64,000 nt of DNA. Origin: Desulfovibrio sp. JY (GTDB taxonomy: Bacteria; Desulfobacterota; Desulfovibrionia; Desulfovibrionales; Desulfovibrionaceae). Under the pieces are notes generated by a model. It searched no databases, was not told the origin of the DNA, and saw only the letters and a list, made by a program, of their open reading frames with translations. The first letter of the stretch is position 1; each line of letters opens with the position of its first letter. Positions 28,284-40,200 of the stretch are shown here, one piece after another. The stretch is taken from contig CP082962.1 of NCBI GenBank assembly GCA_021730285.1, positions 1,674,001-1,738,000 of the forward strand, written 5' to 3'. The position numbers and the translations under genes are program-made.

Positions 28284-28685
28284 GTGGGCAAGCACGACAT
28301 CAACGCCTTTTTGGGGGCCGGGACGTCCTTTGTCGGACGCCTGGCCTTTGACGGCGTGGTGCGCATCGACGGGACATTCGAAGGCGAGATCGTCTCTTCC
28401 GGGACTCTGATCGTGGGCAAAGGCGCGCGGGTCACCGGCCGGCTCGAGGTCGGCCGGCTGGTATGCGGCGGCGCGGTCGCGGCCGAGGTCACGGCCGCGG
28501 TCCTGGTCGCCGTGCACGCGACCGGGCGTCTGACCGGCTCGGTGCGCGCCCCGGCCATGTCCCTGGAGGAAGGCGGGCGACTCGATGGCGAGGTGGTCAT
28601 GGGCGGGCCGAACGATGTTCGCCAGGATCCCGAAAACGGTCCGGTGGCGCTGACGGGCGGCGAGGCCGCGCCAGAGAGGGTATAG
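28284..28685 (+). CDS. bactofilin (polymer-forming cytoskeletal protein)
   Basis: 133 residues. The central beta-helical bactofilin domain shows as repeated short strands (FVGRLAFDGVVRIDGTFEGEI; GTLIVGKGARVTGRLEVG), with unstructured ends. Bactofilins form nucleotide-independent filaments at the membrane. GTG 28284 has CGGAGG just upstream. Its place behind rodA suggests a cell-shape role. 143 nt separate it from the ATP synthase genes; that gap contains only a weak CCCTTTTTGGCAAAAAGGG hairpin. Confidence 0.9.
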   Translation: MGKHDINAFLGAGTSFVGRLAFDGVVRIDGTFEGEIVSSGTLIVGKGARVTGRLEVGRLVCGGAVAAEVTAAVLVAVHATGRLTGSVRAPAMSLEEGGRLDGEVVMGGPNDVRQDPENGPVALTGGEAAPERV

Positions 28686-28828
28686 GTCGGAAAAAACAGG
28701 CGTTGTGCGGTTTCCGCGCCGCATGGCGGTTCCCCTTTTTGGCAAAAAGGGCTGGACAGGCCGGCTCAAATCCGCTACAGCCGCTTGCTGACTTTGCAAA
28801 AATTTTCACAACCTCCCGGAGGGTGCCG

Positions 28829-29248
28829 ATGATTGACCTAAATGCAACGTTTTTCGTCCAATTCGTCAATTTTCTGCTCATCCTGATCCTGCTTAACGTC
28901 ATCCTCATCGGGCCCATCCGTCGCATGCTCAAAAAGCGTGCGGATTTCATCGCCTCCCAGGTGGACGGCATCGACTCCTTCACCGCTTCCGCCGATACCA
29001 AGCTCAAAGGTTATGAAGCCGCCCTCGATGCGGCGCGCCAGGCCGCCACGGCCCAGCGTGTGGCCATGAAGGACGAGGGCCTGGCCCGGGAAAAGGATGT
29101 GCTCGACGCCGCCTCCGCCGAGGCCGCCACGACGATGAAAGCGGCCAGGGGCGACATCGCCGTGCAGACCGAAGCGGCGCAAAAGACGCTTTCGACCAAG
29201 ATCTCGGGTCTTGCTTCCAAGGCAGTTGCCAAGGTGCTCGCGGCCTAG
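28829..29248 (+). CDS. atpF': ATP synthase subunit b' (second stator type)
   Basis: 139 residues. One N-terminal membrane helix (NATFFVQFVNFLLILILLNVILIGPI) followed by a long charged helix, the layout of b/b' peripheral-stalk subunits. GGAGGG precedes ATG 28829. First of b', b, delta, alpha, gamma, beta, epsilon. The a and c genes are not here; in Desulfovibrio they are usually in a separate operon. Use of two different b-type genes implies a heterodimeric stalk. Confidence 0.92.
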   Translation: MIDLNATFFVQFVNFLLILILLNVILIGPIRRMLKKRADFIASQVDGIDSFTASADTKLKGYEAALDAARQAATAQRVAMKDEGLAREKDVLDAASAEAATTMKAARGDIAVQTEAAQKTLSTKISGLASKAVAKVLAA

Positions 29249-29292
29249 GTTCGGGGGTTCCCGTGGATTTCTCAAGGAAAGGGAGGGTTCAA

Positions 29293-29877
29293 TTGAAAAA
29301 GCTCCACCTCATCGCCGCCGTTGTCCTGGTGCTCGGCGTGGCCGCTGTGGCCTACGCCTCCGGGGAGGCCGCAAACGGCGCGGAAGCGGCGCATCACGGG
29401 CTTAACTGGAAGGATTTCCTGTTTCGGGTGGTCAACTTCGTGCTGGTCTTCGGCGTGATCGCCAAGCTGGCCGGCAAGAAGATCGTGGGTTTCTTCCGCG
29501 GCCGCACGCAGCAGATCGAAAACCAGCTGTCCGACCTTGATGCGCGCAAGGCCGACGCCGCCAAGCGTCTGGCCGACATCGAGGCCTCGATCAGCAACCT
29601 GGCCGAAGAGAAGGCCGCCATCGAGCAGGAATATCGCCGTCAGGGCGAGGCCCTGCGCGACTCCATCATCGCCGCCGCCGAAGTCAAGGCCGCCCAGATC
29701 AAGGCCCAGGCCGCATCCGCCGCCGAGGCCGAGGCCAAGGTCGCCGTGCAGCAGATTCGCGCCGAGCTGGCCGAGTCCGTGGTTTCCGCCGCGTCCGCGA
29801 TGCTGGAGAAGAAGCTCTCGGCCAAGGACCAGGAAAAGCTTGTGGATGAATACTTAACAAAGGTGGTGTTCAATTGA
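29293..29877 (+). CDS. atpF: ATP synthase subunit b
   Basis: About 194 residues. Starts with a signal-like hydrophobic stretch (MKKLHLIAAVVLVLGVAAVAYA), then the b-subunit membrane helix (NWKDFLFRVVNFVLVFGVIAKLAG) and a long coiled-coil helix. TTG 29293 is chosen because GGGAGG lies at 29281-29286; GTG 29263 has no good site. The extra N-terminal segment is seen in other Desulfovibrio b subunits. Its TGA overlaps atpH as TTGA. Confidence 0.9.
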   Translation: MKKLHLIAAVVLVLGVAAVAYASGEAANGAEAAHHGLNWKDFLFRVVNFVLVFGVIAKLAGKKIVGFFRGRTQQIENQLSDLDARKADAAKRLADIEASISNLAEEKAAIEQEYRRQGEALRDSIIAAAEVKAAQIKAQAASAAEAEAKVAVQQIRAELAESVVSAASAMLEKKLSAKDQEKLVDEYLTKVVFN

Positions 29878-30425
29878 CCGGCAACATCGTCGCGCGCCGT
29901 TACGCCAAGGCGCTCTTCGCGCTGGCCAAGAAAGCCGGCAAGAAAGCCCCGGCGGAGTACGGCAAGGACCTGGAAGCCTTCGCCGCCGTCCTTGAGGCGT
30001 CCCCGGACCTGCTTAAGGTCTTCGCCAATCCCGTCATCGCCGCCGAGGACAAGAAGGCGGTGTTGGCCGGGGTGTTGGGCAAGCTTGGCCTTAAGCCCAG
30101 TGTCGTCAACTTCCTTTCGCTCCTGGCCGACAAGGAGCGCCTGCCCTTCGTGCTGGAGGTGGCCGCCTACTACCGGTCGCTTCTGGACGAGGCCGAGGGC
30201 GTGCTGCGCGGTCAGCTCGTCACCGCGTACGCCCTGGCCGACACCCGGCAGGACCAGATCAAGACCAAACTCGAAAAGCAATCCGGCAAAAAGCTGGTGC
30301 TGTCCTTTGCCGTCGATCCCGCCATCCTCGGCGGCGTGCTCCTCAAGGTCGGCGACAAGGTGTTGGACGCGAGCCTTCGCGCCCAACTTGAAATATTGAA
30401 AGAACAAATCAAGAGGGGTGAGTAG
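29874..30425 (+). CDS. atpH: ATP synthase delta subunit (OSCP)
   Basis: 183 residues. Joins the stator to the top of F1. N-terminus [17 protein letters not shown] and C-terminal [25 protein letters not shown] are diagnostic. The start is TTG 29874, overlapping the atpF stop (TTGA) with AGGTGG upstream; the decanucleotide GTTCAATTGA occurs around both the atpF and atpH starts. Four bases separate it from atpA. Confidence 0.95.
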   Translation: MTGNIVARRYAKALFALAKKAGKKAPAEYGKDLEAFAAVLEASPDLLKVFANPVIAAEDKKAVLAGVLGKLGLKPSVVNFLSLLADKERLPFVLEVAAYYRSLLDEAEGVLRGQLVTAYALADTRQDQIKTKLEKQSGKKLVLSFAVDPAILGGVLLKVGDKVLDASLRAQLEILKEQIKRGE

Positions 30426-30429
30426 GGCC

Positions 30430-31938
<1,509 letters not shown>

Positions 31939-32003
31939 CCGCGCGTTGATCGAAAACAACAAAATGTTTTTGCCAACGTCACGACAGGCCTAAAGGGGGA
32001 GCC

Positions 32004-32888
32004 ATGCCTGCGCTCAAAGACGTCAAGGTTAAGATAACTGCGGTCAAAAAGACCAAGCAGATCACCAAGGCCATGAACATGGTGGCCTCGGCGAAGTTGC
32101 GCAATGCCCAGGCGCGCATCGAGCGGTTTCGCCCCTATGCCGACAAGTTCTACGAGATGCTCGGCGAACTGGCCAAGGGGGCCGATCCTTCGGTGCATCC
32201 GCTGCTCGAGGCCCGGGAGGAAGTGAAGAACGTCCTTTTGGTCGTCATCACCTCGGACCGTGGCCTTTGCGGCGCCTTCAACCACAGCATCGTCTCGGCG
32301 GCTCTCAAGGTCGCCAGGGCCAAGGCGGCCGAAGGCAAGACGGTCAAGATCCTGTGCGTCGGCCGTAAGGGCCGCGACTCCTTCCGGCACACGGAGTTCG
32401 AGATCGTCGCCGCCTATGTCAACGAGATGAATTCCTTCGACTTCACCCTGGCCTCGCGCATCGGCGCCGAGGTCATCGGCGGGTACGTCGGCGGGACTTA
32501 CGATGAAGTGACCATGGCCTTCGGCAAGTTCGTAAGCCTGGCCCGGCAGGAAGCCACCCTGCTGCCGGTTTTGCCCTTGTCCCCGGCCGAGGCCGCCGGG
32601 GAAGCGGCGGAGCCGGTCGGGCCCAAGGCGGAATACATCTACGAGCCGTCGGTGGAGGGCCTGCTTGCCGAACTCCTGCCCCGGTTCATCAATGTCCAGA
32701 TCTACCGCGGCCTGCTCGATACTTCCGCCAGCGAGCACGCCGCCCGCATGCGGTCCATGGACAATGCCACCAGGAACTGCGACGACCTCGTCAGCTCGCT
32801 GACCCTGGTCTACAACAAGGCTCGGCAGGCGGCCATCACCACGGAACTGATGGACATCGTCGGCGGTTCCGAAGCACTCAAGGGATAA
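32004..32888 (+). CDS. atpG: ATP synthase gamma subunit
   Basis: 294 residues. Central rotor shaft. N-terminal TKQITKAMNMVASAKLRNAQ and C-terminal RMRSMDNATRNCDDLV helices are typical. AAAGGGGGAG precedes the ATG. An Ala/Glu/Pro-rich insert lies near residue 190-210. Confidence 0.98.
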   Translation: MPALKDVKVKITAVKKTKQITKAMNMVASAKLRNAQARIERFRPYADKFYEMLGELAKGADPSVHPLLEAREEVKNVLLVVITSDRGLCGAFNHSIVSAALKVARAKAAEGKTVKILCVGRKGRDSFRHTEFEIVAAYVNEMNSFDFTLASRIGAEVIGGYVGGTYDEVTMAFGKFVSLARQEATLLPVLPLSPAEAAGEAAEPVGPKAEYIYEPSVEGLLAELLPRFINVQIYRGLLDTSASEHAARMRSMDNATRNCDDLVSSLTLVYNKARQAAITTELMDIVGGSEALKG

Positions 32889-34319
<1,431 letters not shown>

Positions 34320-34324
34320 CCGCC

Positions 34325-34750
34325 ATGGCCCAACTCCTCCTTGAAATCGTCACTCCGGACAAGCTCGTCTTGTCCCAGGACGTGGAGTATGTGGGCGCGC
34401 CGGGTCTGCTTGGCGAATTCGGCGTTATGGCCAACCACATCCCGTTTCTGTCCGCCCTCGGCATCGGTAGCCTGATGTACAAGGCCGGCGGAAAGGCGCA
34501 CTATGTCTTCGTTTCCGGCGGCTTTGCCGAGGTTTCGGGGAACAAGGTGACTGTCCTTGCCGAGGTGGCCGAGCGCCCCGAGGACATCGATGTGGAACGC
34601 GCGCGCAAGGCCCAGGAACGGGCCAAGCAGCGCCTGGAACGCGAACGCGAAAAAGTCGACTTCGCCAGGGCGCAGGCTTCCATGCAGCGGGCCTTCTATC
34701 GCATGAAGGTTCGGGAAGTCGCCGGCACGTCGCCGTCCACGGCCCACTAG
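34325..34750 (+). CDS. atpC: ATP synthase epsilon subunit
   Basis: 141 residues. Beta-sandwich ([39 protein letters not shown]) plus the C-terminal two-helix part that can inhibit ATP hydrolysis. Last gene of the operon; an intrinsic terminator follows 26 nt on. Confidence 0.97.
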   Translation: MAQLLLEIVTPDKLVLSQDVEYVGAPGLLGEFGVMANHIPFLSALGIGSLMYKAGGKAHYVFVSGGFAEVSGNKVTVLAEVAERPEDIDVERARKAQERAKQRLEREREKVDFARAQASMQRAFYRMKVREVAGTSPSTAH

Positions 34751-34776
34751 CCGCAGGCGGGATACGAAATGCAACA

Positions 34777-34809
34777 CGGGCGCGACCGAAAGGCCGCGCC
34801 CGTTTTTTT
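34777..34809 (+). terminator. intrinsic terminator of the atp operon
   Basis: Arms CGGGCGCGACC and GGCCGCGCCCG around GAAA, with one A-C mismatch, followed directly by seven T. Confidence 0.9.
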
Positions 34810-34886
34810 GTTGCCTGTCCGCTCCTTTTGTCCGCGTCGTTTTCCTGGTAGATTGAGGGCAGTTGGCCTTAAGCAAAGGGGAAGAC

Positions 34887-35324
34887 ATGGCGAAATCACT
34901 CCTGCTTGAAGTCGTGACGCCGGACAGGCTGGTGCTCGGACAGGATGTCGCATCCGTTACCGCAACCGGCACGGCGGGCGCGTTTACCGTGTTGCCCCTG
35001 CATATCCCGTTTCTCACGTCGCTTGCGGTGGGCTACCTTTCGTTTCGCGTTGACGGGATGGTGCATACGGTGTTCGTCTCCGGCGGTTTTGCCGATGTGG
35101 CCTTTGACAAGGTCCTCATTTTGGCCGAAGCAGCCGAGCTGCCCGATGAAATCGACGTGGACCGGGCCAAGCGGGCCCGGGAAAGGGCGGAGGCCCGGCT
35201 GGCTCTCGAGCGCCGGGAACATATCGATTACGTCCGGGCCCGGTCGGCGCTGGAGCGGGCGGTCATGCGCATCAGGCTGCATGAGCTCGGAAAAAGCGGT
35301 CTGGGGCTCCACTCCGGCGCGTAG
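34887..35324 (+). CDS. second ATP-synthase epsilon-like protein (atpC paralogue)
   Basis: 145 residues, collinear with the AtpC just upstream: LLLEVVTPDRLVLGQDVASV, HIPFLTSLAVGYLSF and [23 protein letters not shown] mirror the same segments, and the C-terminal helices EIDVDRAKRARERAEARL are kept. The ATG at 34887 has AAAGGGGAAG upstream; the frame stays open to 34863. It lies beyond the operon terminator, so it must be read through or transcribed separately. It could be a spare or regulatory epsilon, or belong to another complex. Paralogy is clear; function is not. Confidence 0.88.
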   Translation: MAKSLLLEVVTPDRLVLGQDVASVTATGTAGAFTVLPLHIPFLTSLAVGYLSFRVDGMVHTVFVSGGFADVAFDKVLILAEAAELPDEIDVDRAKRARERAEARLALERREHIDYVRARSALERAVMRIRLHELGKSGLGLHSGA

Positions 35325-35408
35325 GGCCGGTTGCCGGGCTTGTGTTTTCGTCCGCGCCGGATGGCGCGGGGCCTATGCATATATCCTGACGATGTTTTGG
35401 AGATTTTC

Positions 35409-36770
35409 ATGGACAAGCGCATTGGCGCGTTGATTCTGGCGGCGGGGAAGGGCACGCGCATGAAAAGCGATGCCCCGAAGGTGCTCAAGACTCTGCTTGG
35501 CGAGCCCATGCTGTGGTACGGCGAACAGGCCCTGGCCGCGCTTCTGGGCGATCGCGTGCTGACGGTGATCGGACACCGCGCCGAGGCGGTCGAAGCCGCC
35601 TTTCCGGAGCTTGCCGGCCGCTTCGTGCTCCAGGCCGAGCAGCTCGGCACCGGCCATGCGCTGTCCGTGGCCATGCCGCACCTGTTGGATGCCGGCTACA
35701 GCCATGTGCTGGTGGCCAACGGCGACGCGCCGCTGGTCACGGCCGAGAGCCTTGGCGCGTTCGCGGAGGGAGCCCTTGGCGCGGCGGCGGATGTCGCTTT
35801 CGTGTCCATCGAACTGCCCGAGCCCGGCGCCTACGGCCGGGTGGTGCGCCAGGGCGGGGCCGTGCGCATCGTCGAGGCCAAGGATTACGACGTGTCGCGC
35901 GACGGCCCGGCCACGGGCGAAATCAACGCCGGCGTGTACCTGCTGCGCCTGGACGCGGTCGCGCCGCTGCTGGCGAAACTGCGCAACGACAACAAGAGCG
36001 GCGAATATTACATCACCGACCTGGTGGCCCTTGGCGCGGCGGCGGGACTGCGCGTCATGGCCGTCAACCGGGGCGACGACCCGGCCTATCTCGGCATCAA
36101 CAGTCCGCGCGAGCTGGTCGCGGCCGAGGAAGCGCTGCGTCGCCGCATCGTCGACGCCCACCTGGACGCCGGCGTGGTCATCCGGACGGGCGGGGCTGTG
36201 CGCATCGGCCCGCGCGTGACCGTCGCGCCGGGCGTGGAGCTGTGCGGCCCGCTGGAGCTGTACGGCGACACGCATATCGCGGCCGGGGCCACGGTCTTTT
36301 CACACAGCGTCCTCGCCAATGTCGCAATCGGTGCAAACGTCACCGTGCATTCCTTTTGTCACCTGCAGGACGCGCGTGTGGCGGCCGGTTGCCAGGTCGG
36401 CCCCTATGCCCGGCTGCGTCCCGGCGCGGAGTTGCTCGAAGGGGCCAAGATCGGCAATTTCGTGGAGATGAAGAAATCGACTCTGGGCCCGGGAGCCAAG
36501 GCCAGCCATCTGACCTATCTCGGCGACGCCACCGTCGGGGCCGAGGCGAATATCGGGGCCGGCACCATCACCTGCAATTACGACGGTGTGCACAAGCACA
36601 AGACCGTCATCGGCGCCCATGCCTTCATCGGCTCCAACAGCGCCCTGGTCGCGCCCGTGACGATTGGCGACGGGGCCCTTGTCGGGGCCGGTTCCGTGAT
36701 TACTTCCGATGTGCCGGACGGGGCGTTGGCCCTGGGACGCGGCAGACAGGTGACAAAACAGCGCAAGTAG
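35409..36770 (+). CDS. glmU: bifunctional UDP-GlcNAc pyrophosphorylase / glucosamine-1-P acetyltransferase
   Basis: 453 residues. Makes UDP-GlcNAc for peptidoglycan and LPS. The N-terminal nucleotidyltransferase has LAAGKGTRMKSDAPKVL; the C-terminal left-handed beta-helix holds the acetyltransferase (IGNFVEMKKSTLGPGAKASH, GAGTITCNYDG). The ATG at 35409 follows GGAG; the frame is open further upstream without homology. Confidence 0.98.
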   Translation: MDKRIGALILAAGKGTRMKSDAPKVLKTLLGEPMLWYGEQALAALLGDRVLTVIGHRAEAVEAAFPELAGRFVLQAEQLGTGHALSVAMPHLLDAGYSHVLVANGDAPLVTAESLGAFAEGALGAAADVAFVSIELPEPGAYGRVVRQGGAVRIVEAKDYDVSRDGPATGEINAGVYLLRLDAVAPLLAKLRNDNKSGEYYITDLVALGAAAGLRVMAVNRGDDPAYLGINSPRELVAAEEALRRRIVDAHLDAGVVIRTGGAVRIGPRVTVAPGVELCGPLELYGDTHIAAGATVFSHSVLANVAIGANVTVHSFCHLQDARVAAGCQVGPYARLRPGAELLEGAKIGNFVEMKKSTLGPGAKASHLTYLGDATVGAEANIGAGTITCNYDGVHKHKTVIGAHAFIGSNSALVAPVTIGDGALVGAGSVITSDVPDGALALGRGRQVTKQRK

Positions 36771-36814
36771 GATGGCGGCTTGATTTCGGGACTATTCGGG
36801 CGTAGGAAAAAGCC

Positions 36815-36994
36815 ATGGACATTTTCGATACGCTTGAGCAACGCGTGGAAGAGCTTGTGGCCCTTAAAAAGGCCTTGGAAGAGGAAAACGCGGCGCTTCG
36901 GGCCGAGATAGCCACACTTTCCAATGAAAAGAAGGCGGTGGCCGAAAGGATCGACGGACTCCTGGCCAAGCTTCAGGTAGAACTGGAGCCGTAA
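36815..36994 (+). CDS. ZapB-like short coiled-coil protein (59 aa)
   Basis: A small gene starting MDIFDTLEQRVEELVALKKA and ending LQVELEP. The whole protein is one heptad-patterned helix (LEEENAALRAEIATLSNEKK), the layout of the cell-division factor ZapB. AGGAA precedes ATG 36815. It lies 44 nt behind glmU and 45 nt before zapA; ZapA and ZapB act together at the FtsZ ring, which supports the call. Sequence alone cannot exclude another small coiled coil. Confidence 0.8.
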   Translation: MDIFDTLEQRVEELVALKKALEEENAALRAEIATLSNEKKAVAERIDGLLAKLQVELEP

Positions 36995-37039
36995 CCTCCC
37001 GATCGACGTCATATCCGCCGGGACGGCTGCGGGGTGTCG

Positions 37040-37297
37040 ATGCCCAGTTATAATGTGTCCATTTTGGGCTTTGAGCTGTCTTTCAAGACAGACGCGCAAG
37101 CACAGCGCGTCGAGTCCGCCAGGGAACTGGTGGAGCAACGCTGCAACAACATGTTGAAGGCGGGCGGGAAAACTCTCGGTAAGGAGAAATTGCTGGCCTA
37201 TGTCGCCTTGGGTCTGGCCGACGATGTGCTCATCTCGAACCAGCGGCTTGACGACCTCGAAACCCGGGTCGGAGCGCTGCTGACAAAGATAGATTGA
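37040..37297 (+). CDS. zapA: cell division protein ZapA
   Basis: About 85 residues. FtsZ-bundling protein; YNVSILGFELSFKTDAQAQRV and the C-terminal helix LLAYVALGLADDVL fit the family. Start either ATG 37040 or GTG 37034. It is followed by a terminator at 37300-37319 and 6S RNA, an arrangement seen in many proteobacteria. Confidence 0.9.
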   Translation: MPSYNVSILGFELSFKTDAQAQRVESARELVEQRCNNMLKAGGKTLGKEKLLAYVALGLADDVLISNQRLDDLETRVGALLTKID

Positions 37298-37299
37298 TT

Positions 37300-37319
37300 G
37301 CCGCCACGGGGCGGCTTTT
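37300..37319 (+). terminator. short terminator-like hairpin after zapA
   Basis: GCCGCC-ACGG-GGCGGC then TTTT. Ends the glmU-zapB-zapA transcript, or forms the 5' edge of the 6S transcript. Confidence 0.6.
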
Positions 37320-37320
37320 G

Positions 37321-37504
37321 GAAAGTTCCCTGGAGTGTGCGTGATTGTTAGTTTATTTTTGAGCCGATACTCAAAAATAGGATGCCGCGACGTGTGGCTG
37401 GTGTGCGTGCCCGGCTGCGACCGGGTGGCCTGAAGGTCAAACAGGGGCGTCCGCCTTGGTTGCCAAGGTTCAAAAGAATTGACGACACGGCGCTCCGGGG
37501 CTTT
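37321..37504 (+). ncRNA. ssrS: 6S RNA
   Basis: Regulator that binds sigma-70 RNA polymerase by mimicking an open promoter. The closing stem pairs CCCTGGAG (37328-37335) with CTCCGGGG (37493-37500). Inside are GAGCCGATA, a terminal hairpin CCCGG-CTGCGA-CCGGG, the GGCCTGAAGG segment, and the bubble hairpin CCTTGG-TTG-CCAAGG (37454-37468), all matching the family layout. It lies between zapA and rny. The 5' strand of the bubble can form a perfect 10-bp hairpin (37354-37379). The exact ends are estimates; no clear promoter was found. Confidence 0.88.
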
Positions 37505-37667
37505 TACATAAACCAGGCAAAGTGTGCCGGCGGGGCAAAATTCCGCTCGCAAGCCTCCTGGAATCGCGCCATACCCTTTGCGGCATGCTGCAGGCCGTCT
37601 CACGGATTTGAAAAAATCCGCTCCCTTGCTATTCGAGTCCCTTCCTCTCCCCGCTTCGGGAGAACCT

Positions 37668-39227
37668 ATGGAATTCTCGACCATATTCATGGGGATTGTG
37701 GGCGTGGGACTCGGTCTGCCGGCCGGTTACTACCTCGACAAATGGATTTCCCAAAAAACCCTCAACGAGGCCAAAAGCCTGTCCGACCGCATCCTGGACG
37801 AAGCCCGCAAGGAAGCCTCCGCCCATAAGAAGGAAGTCGTGCTGGCCGCCCAGGACGAACTGTTCCGCCAAAAGCAGGAACTGGAAAAGGACTTCCGCGA
37901 CAAGATCGCTTCCGTGGAGGACAAGGAGGACCAGGTGCTGCGGCGTCGTGAGCGCCTGGAGGAAAAGCAGGAGCTGATCGTCCAGAAGGAATCCGAAATG
38001 CTGGCCACGGAAAAGCGCCTGACCGCCAAGGAGCGTGAGCTCGACGAGAAGGGCGAGGAGCTTTCCCGGCTGGCCGCCGAGCACGACAAGCGGCTGCAGG
38101 AGATTTCGGGGCTGACCATGGAAGAGGCCAAAAAGCGGCTGATGGACGAAATCGAGTCCAAGACCCGCCACGAGGCCGCCCGCATGATCCGCCAGATCGA
38201 GACCGAGGCCAAGGAAACGGCGGACAAAAGCGGCAAGAAGATTCTGGCGCTGGCCATTCAGCGCTATGCCGGCGACTTCGTGGCCGAGCAGACCGTCACC
38301 GCCGTGAGCCTGCCGTCCGAGGAGATGAAGGGCCGCATCATCGGCCGCGAGGGCCGCAACATCCGCGCCCTGGAAGCCGCCACCGGCGTGGACCTCATCA
38401 TCGACGACACGCCCGAGACCGTCATCCTGTCCGCCTTCTCGCCGCTCAAGCGCCAGATCGCCAAGATGGCCCTGGAGCGGCTCATCACCGACGGCCGCAT
38501 CCACCCGGCCCGCATCGAGGACATTGTCCGCAAGTGCGAGCAGGAGCTCGACGTGAAGGTCCGCGAGATCGGCGAGCAGGCCACCTTCGACACCGGCGTC
38601 CACGGCATCAATCCCGAGCTCGTGCGCCTGCTGGGCCAGCTCCAGTACCGCACCAGCTACTCCCAGAACGTGCTCCAGCACTCCCTGGAAGTGGCTTCCC
38701 TGGCCGGCATCATGGCCGCGGAACTCGGCCTCGACGTCAAGCGGGCCAAGCGGGCCGGGCTGCTCCACGATATCGGCAAGGCCGTGGACCACGAGATCGA
38801 AGGCCCCCATGCGCTCATCGGCGCGGACCTGGCCAAGAAGTACGGGGAACCGGCCGACATCCTCCACGCCATCCAGGCCCACCACGAGGACGTGCCGCCC
38901 AAATCCGTGCTGGCCACCCTGGTCCAGGCCGCGGACAGCCTCTCCGGCGCGCGCCCCGGGGCCCGCAAGGAGCTGCTGGAAAGCTACGTCAAGCGCCTGG
39001 AGGAACTCGAGAACCTGGCCACCGATTTCGACGGCGTGTCCAAGGCCTACGCCATCCAGGCCGGCCGCGAGATCCGGGTCATGGTCGATTCCGAGAACGT
39101 GGACGACGACAAGACGTTTCTCCTCTGCAAGGACATCGCCAAGCGCATCGAGGACAACCTGACCTATCCCGGCCAGATCCGGGTCACGGTCATCCGCGAG
39201 AAGCGGGCGGTGGGCTTCGCCAAATAG
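37668..39227 (+). CDS. rny: ribonuclease Y
   Basis: 519 residues. Membrane-anchored endoribonuclease starting mRNA decay. N-terminal helix ([21 protein letters not shown]), long coiled coil to about 200, KH domain with [15 protein letters not shown], and HD domain with [12 protein letters not shown]. The ATG at 37668 gives the anchor at the N-terminus; the frame extends 48 codons upstream over the end of the 6S region without meaning. RBS is weak (GGGAGAACCT). Confidence 0.97.
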   Translation: MEFSTIFMGIVGVGLGLPAGYYLDKWISQKTLNEAKSLSDRILDEARKEASAHKKEVVLAAQDELFRQKQELEKDFRDKIASVEDKEDQVLRRRERLEEKQELIVQKESEMLATEKRLTAKERELDEKGEELSRLAAEHDKRLQEISGLTMEEAKKRLMDEIESKTRHEAARMIRQIETEAKETADKSGKKILALAIQRYAGDFVAEQTVTAVSLPSEEMKGRIIGREGRNIRALEAATGVDLIIDDTPETVILSAFSPLKRQIAKMALERLITDGRIHPARIEDIVRKCEQELDVKVREIGEQATFDTGVHGINPELVRLLGQLQYRTSYSQNVLQHSLEVASLAGIMAAELGLDVKRAKRAGLLHDIGKAVDHEIEGPHALIGADLAKKYGEPADILHAIQAHHEDVPPKSVLATLVQAADSLSGARPGARKELLESYVKRLEELENLATDFDGVSKAYAIQAGREIRVMVDSENVDDDKTFLLCKDIAKRIEDNLTYPGQIRVTVIREKRAVGFAK

Positions 39228-39396
39228 GCGGTTTTTTTGTGTCGGGGGCGCATCCGCGCCCCCTTTGTTTTGCGGTGTCGCCAATGCGGCGGCCCGCCGC
39301 CGCCCATGGACACGCCCGTTCCCTGCGCCCTGCCGGGCGCGGCCGCCGACGCGGACGCAATGCTCTGACCCTTGGCCGAAGGGAGCGGCCCGCCCC

Positions 39397-40173
39397 ATGC
39401 GCATTCTTTTTCTGGGCGATATCGTCGGCCGGCCGGGCAGGGGCATCGTCTTCGAGCGCTTGCGCCAGATCCGGCGCGATCTGTCCCTCGATCTGGTCAT
39501 CGCCAACGGCGAGAACGCCTCGGGCGGCCTCGGGCTGACCGCCAAGGCGGCCCGGCAGCTGCTCGAGGCCGGCATCGACGTCCTGACCGGCGGCAACCAC
39601 ATCTTTCGCCACAAGGACCTCGTGCCGGTGTTCGCGACCGAGGACCGCCTGCTGCGCCCGGCCAACTATCCGCCCGGCGCGCCGGGCTGCGGCTGGCGGG
39701 TGTATCGGCCGCTCGACCGCCCGGCCTTCGCCGTCATCAATCTCCTCGGGCGCGTGTTCATGCCCGCCATGGACTGCCCCTTTCGCGCCGCCGACGCCAT
39801 CCTGGCCGAATTGCCCGCGGACGTGCCGCTACGGCTCGTCGATTTTCACGCCGAAGCCACCTCGGAAAAAAAGGCCCTGGCCTACTACCTGGATGGCCGG
39901 GTCAGCGCCGTGCTCGGCACCCACACCCACGTCCAGACCAACGACGCCCAGCTGCTGCCCCGGGGAACGGCCCTGCTCACCGACTGCGGCATGACCGGGC
40001 CGGCCGCCTCGGCCATCGGCATGGACCCCGAGGAAGTCATCGCCCGTTACCTGACCGGGCTGCCCACCCGCTTTGCCGTGGCCCGCACGCCGCCGGAAAT
40101 GCAAGGCGCGCTGCTGGATGTTGACGCGGCCACGGGCAAGGTCGTAACTATCGCTGCCTGGCGGCTTGCATAA
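39397..40173 (+). CDS. YmdB-like metallophosphoesterase (TIGR00282)
   Basis: 258 residues. Calcineurin-type phosphoesterase; metal ligands lie in LFLGDIVGRPGR, NGENASGG, GGNHIFRH, DFHAEATSEK and LGTHTHVQTND. YmdB-family enzymes hydrolyse 2',3'-cyclic nucleotides, and in many bacteria the gene follows rny, as here, pointing to RNA metabolism. ATG 39397 begins MRILFLGDIVG; the upstream extension is spurious. Confidence 0.93.
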   Translation: MRILFLGDIVGRPGRGIVFERLRQIRRDLSLDLVIANGENASGGLGLTAKAARQLLEAGIDVLTGGNHIFRHKDLVPVFATEDRLLRPANYPPGAPGCGWRVYRPLDRPAFAVINLLGRVFMPAMDCPFRAADAILAELPADVPLRLVDFHAEATSEKKALAYYLDGRVSAVLGTHTHVQTNDAQLLPRGTALLTDCGMTGPAASAIGMDPEEVIARYLTGLPTRFAVARTPPEMQGALLDVDAATGKVVTIAAWRLA

Positions 40174-40200
40174 GCGCCGCCGCAACCGGAGGAACCTGCC

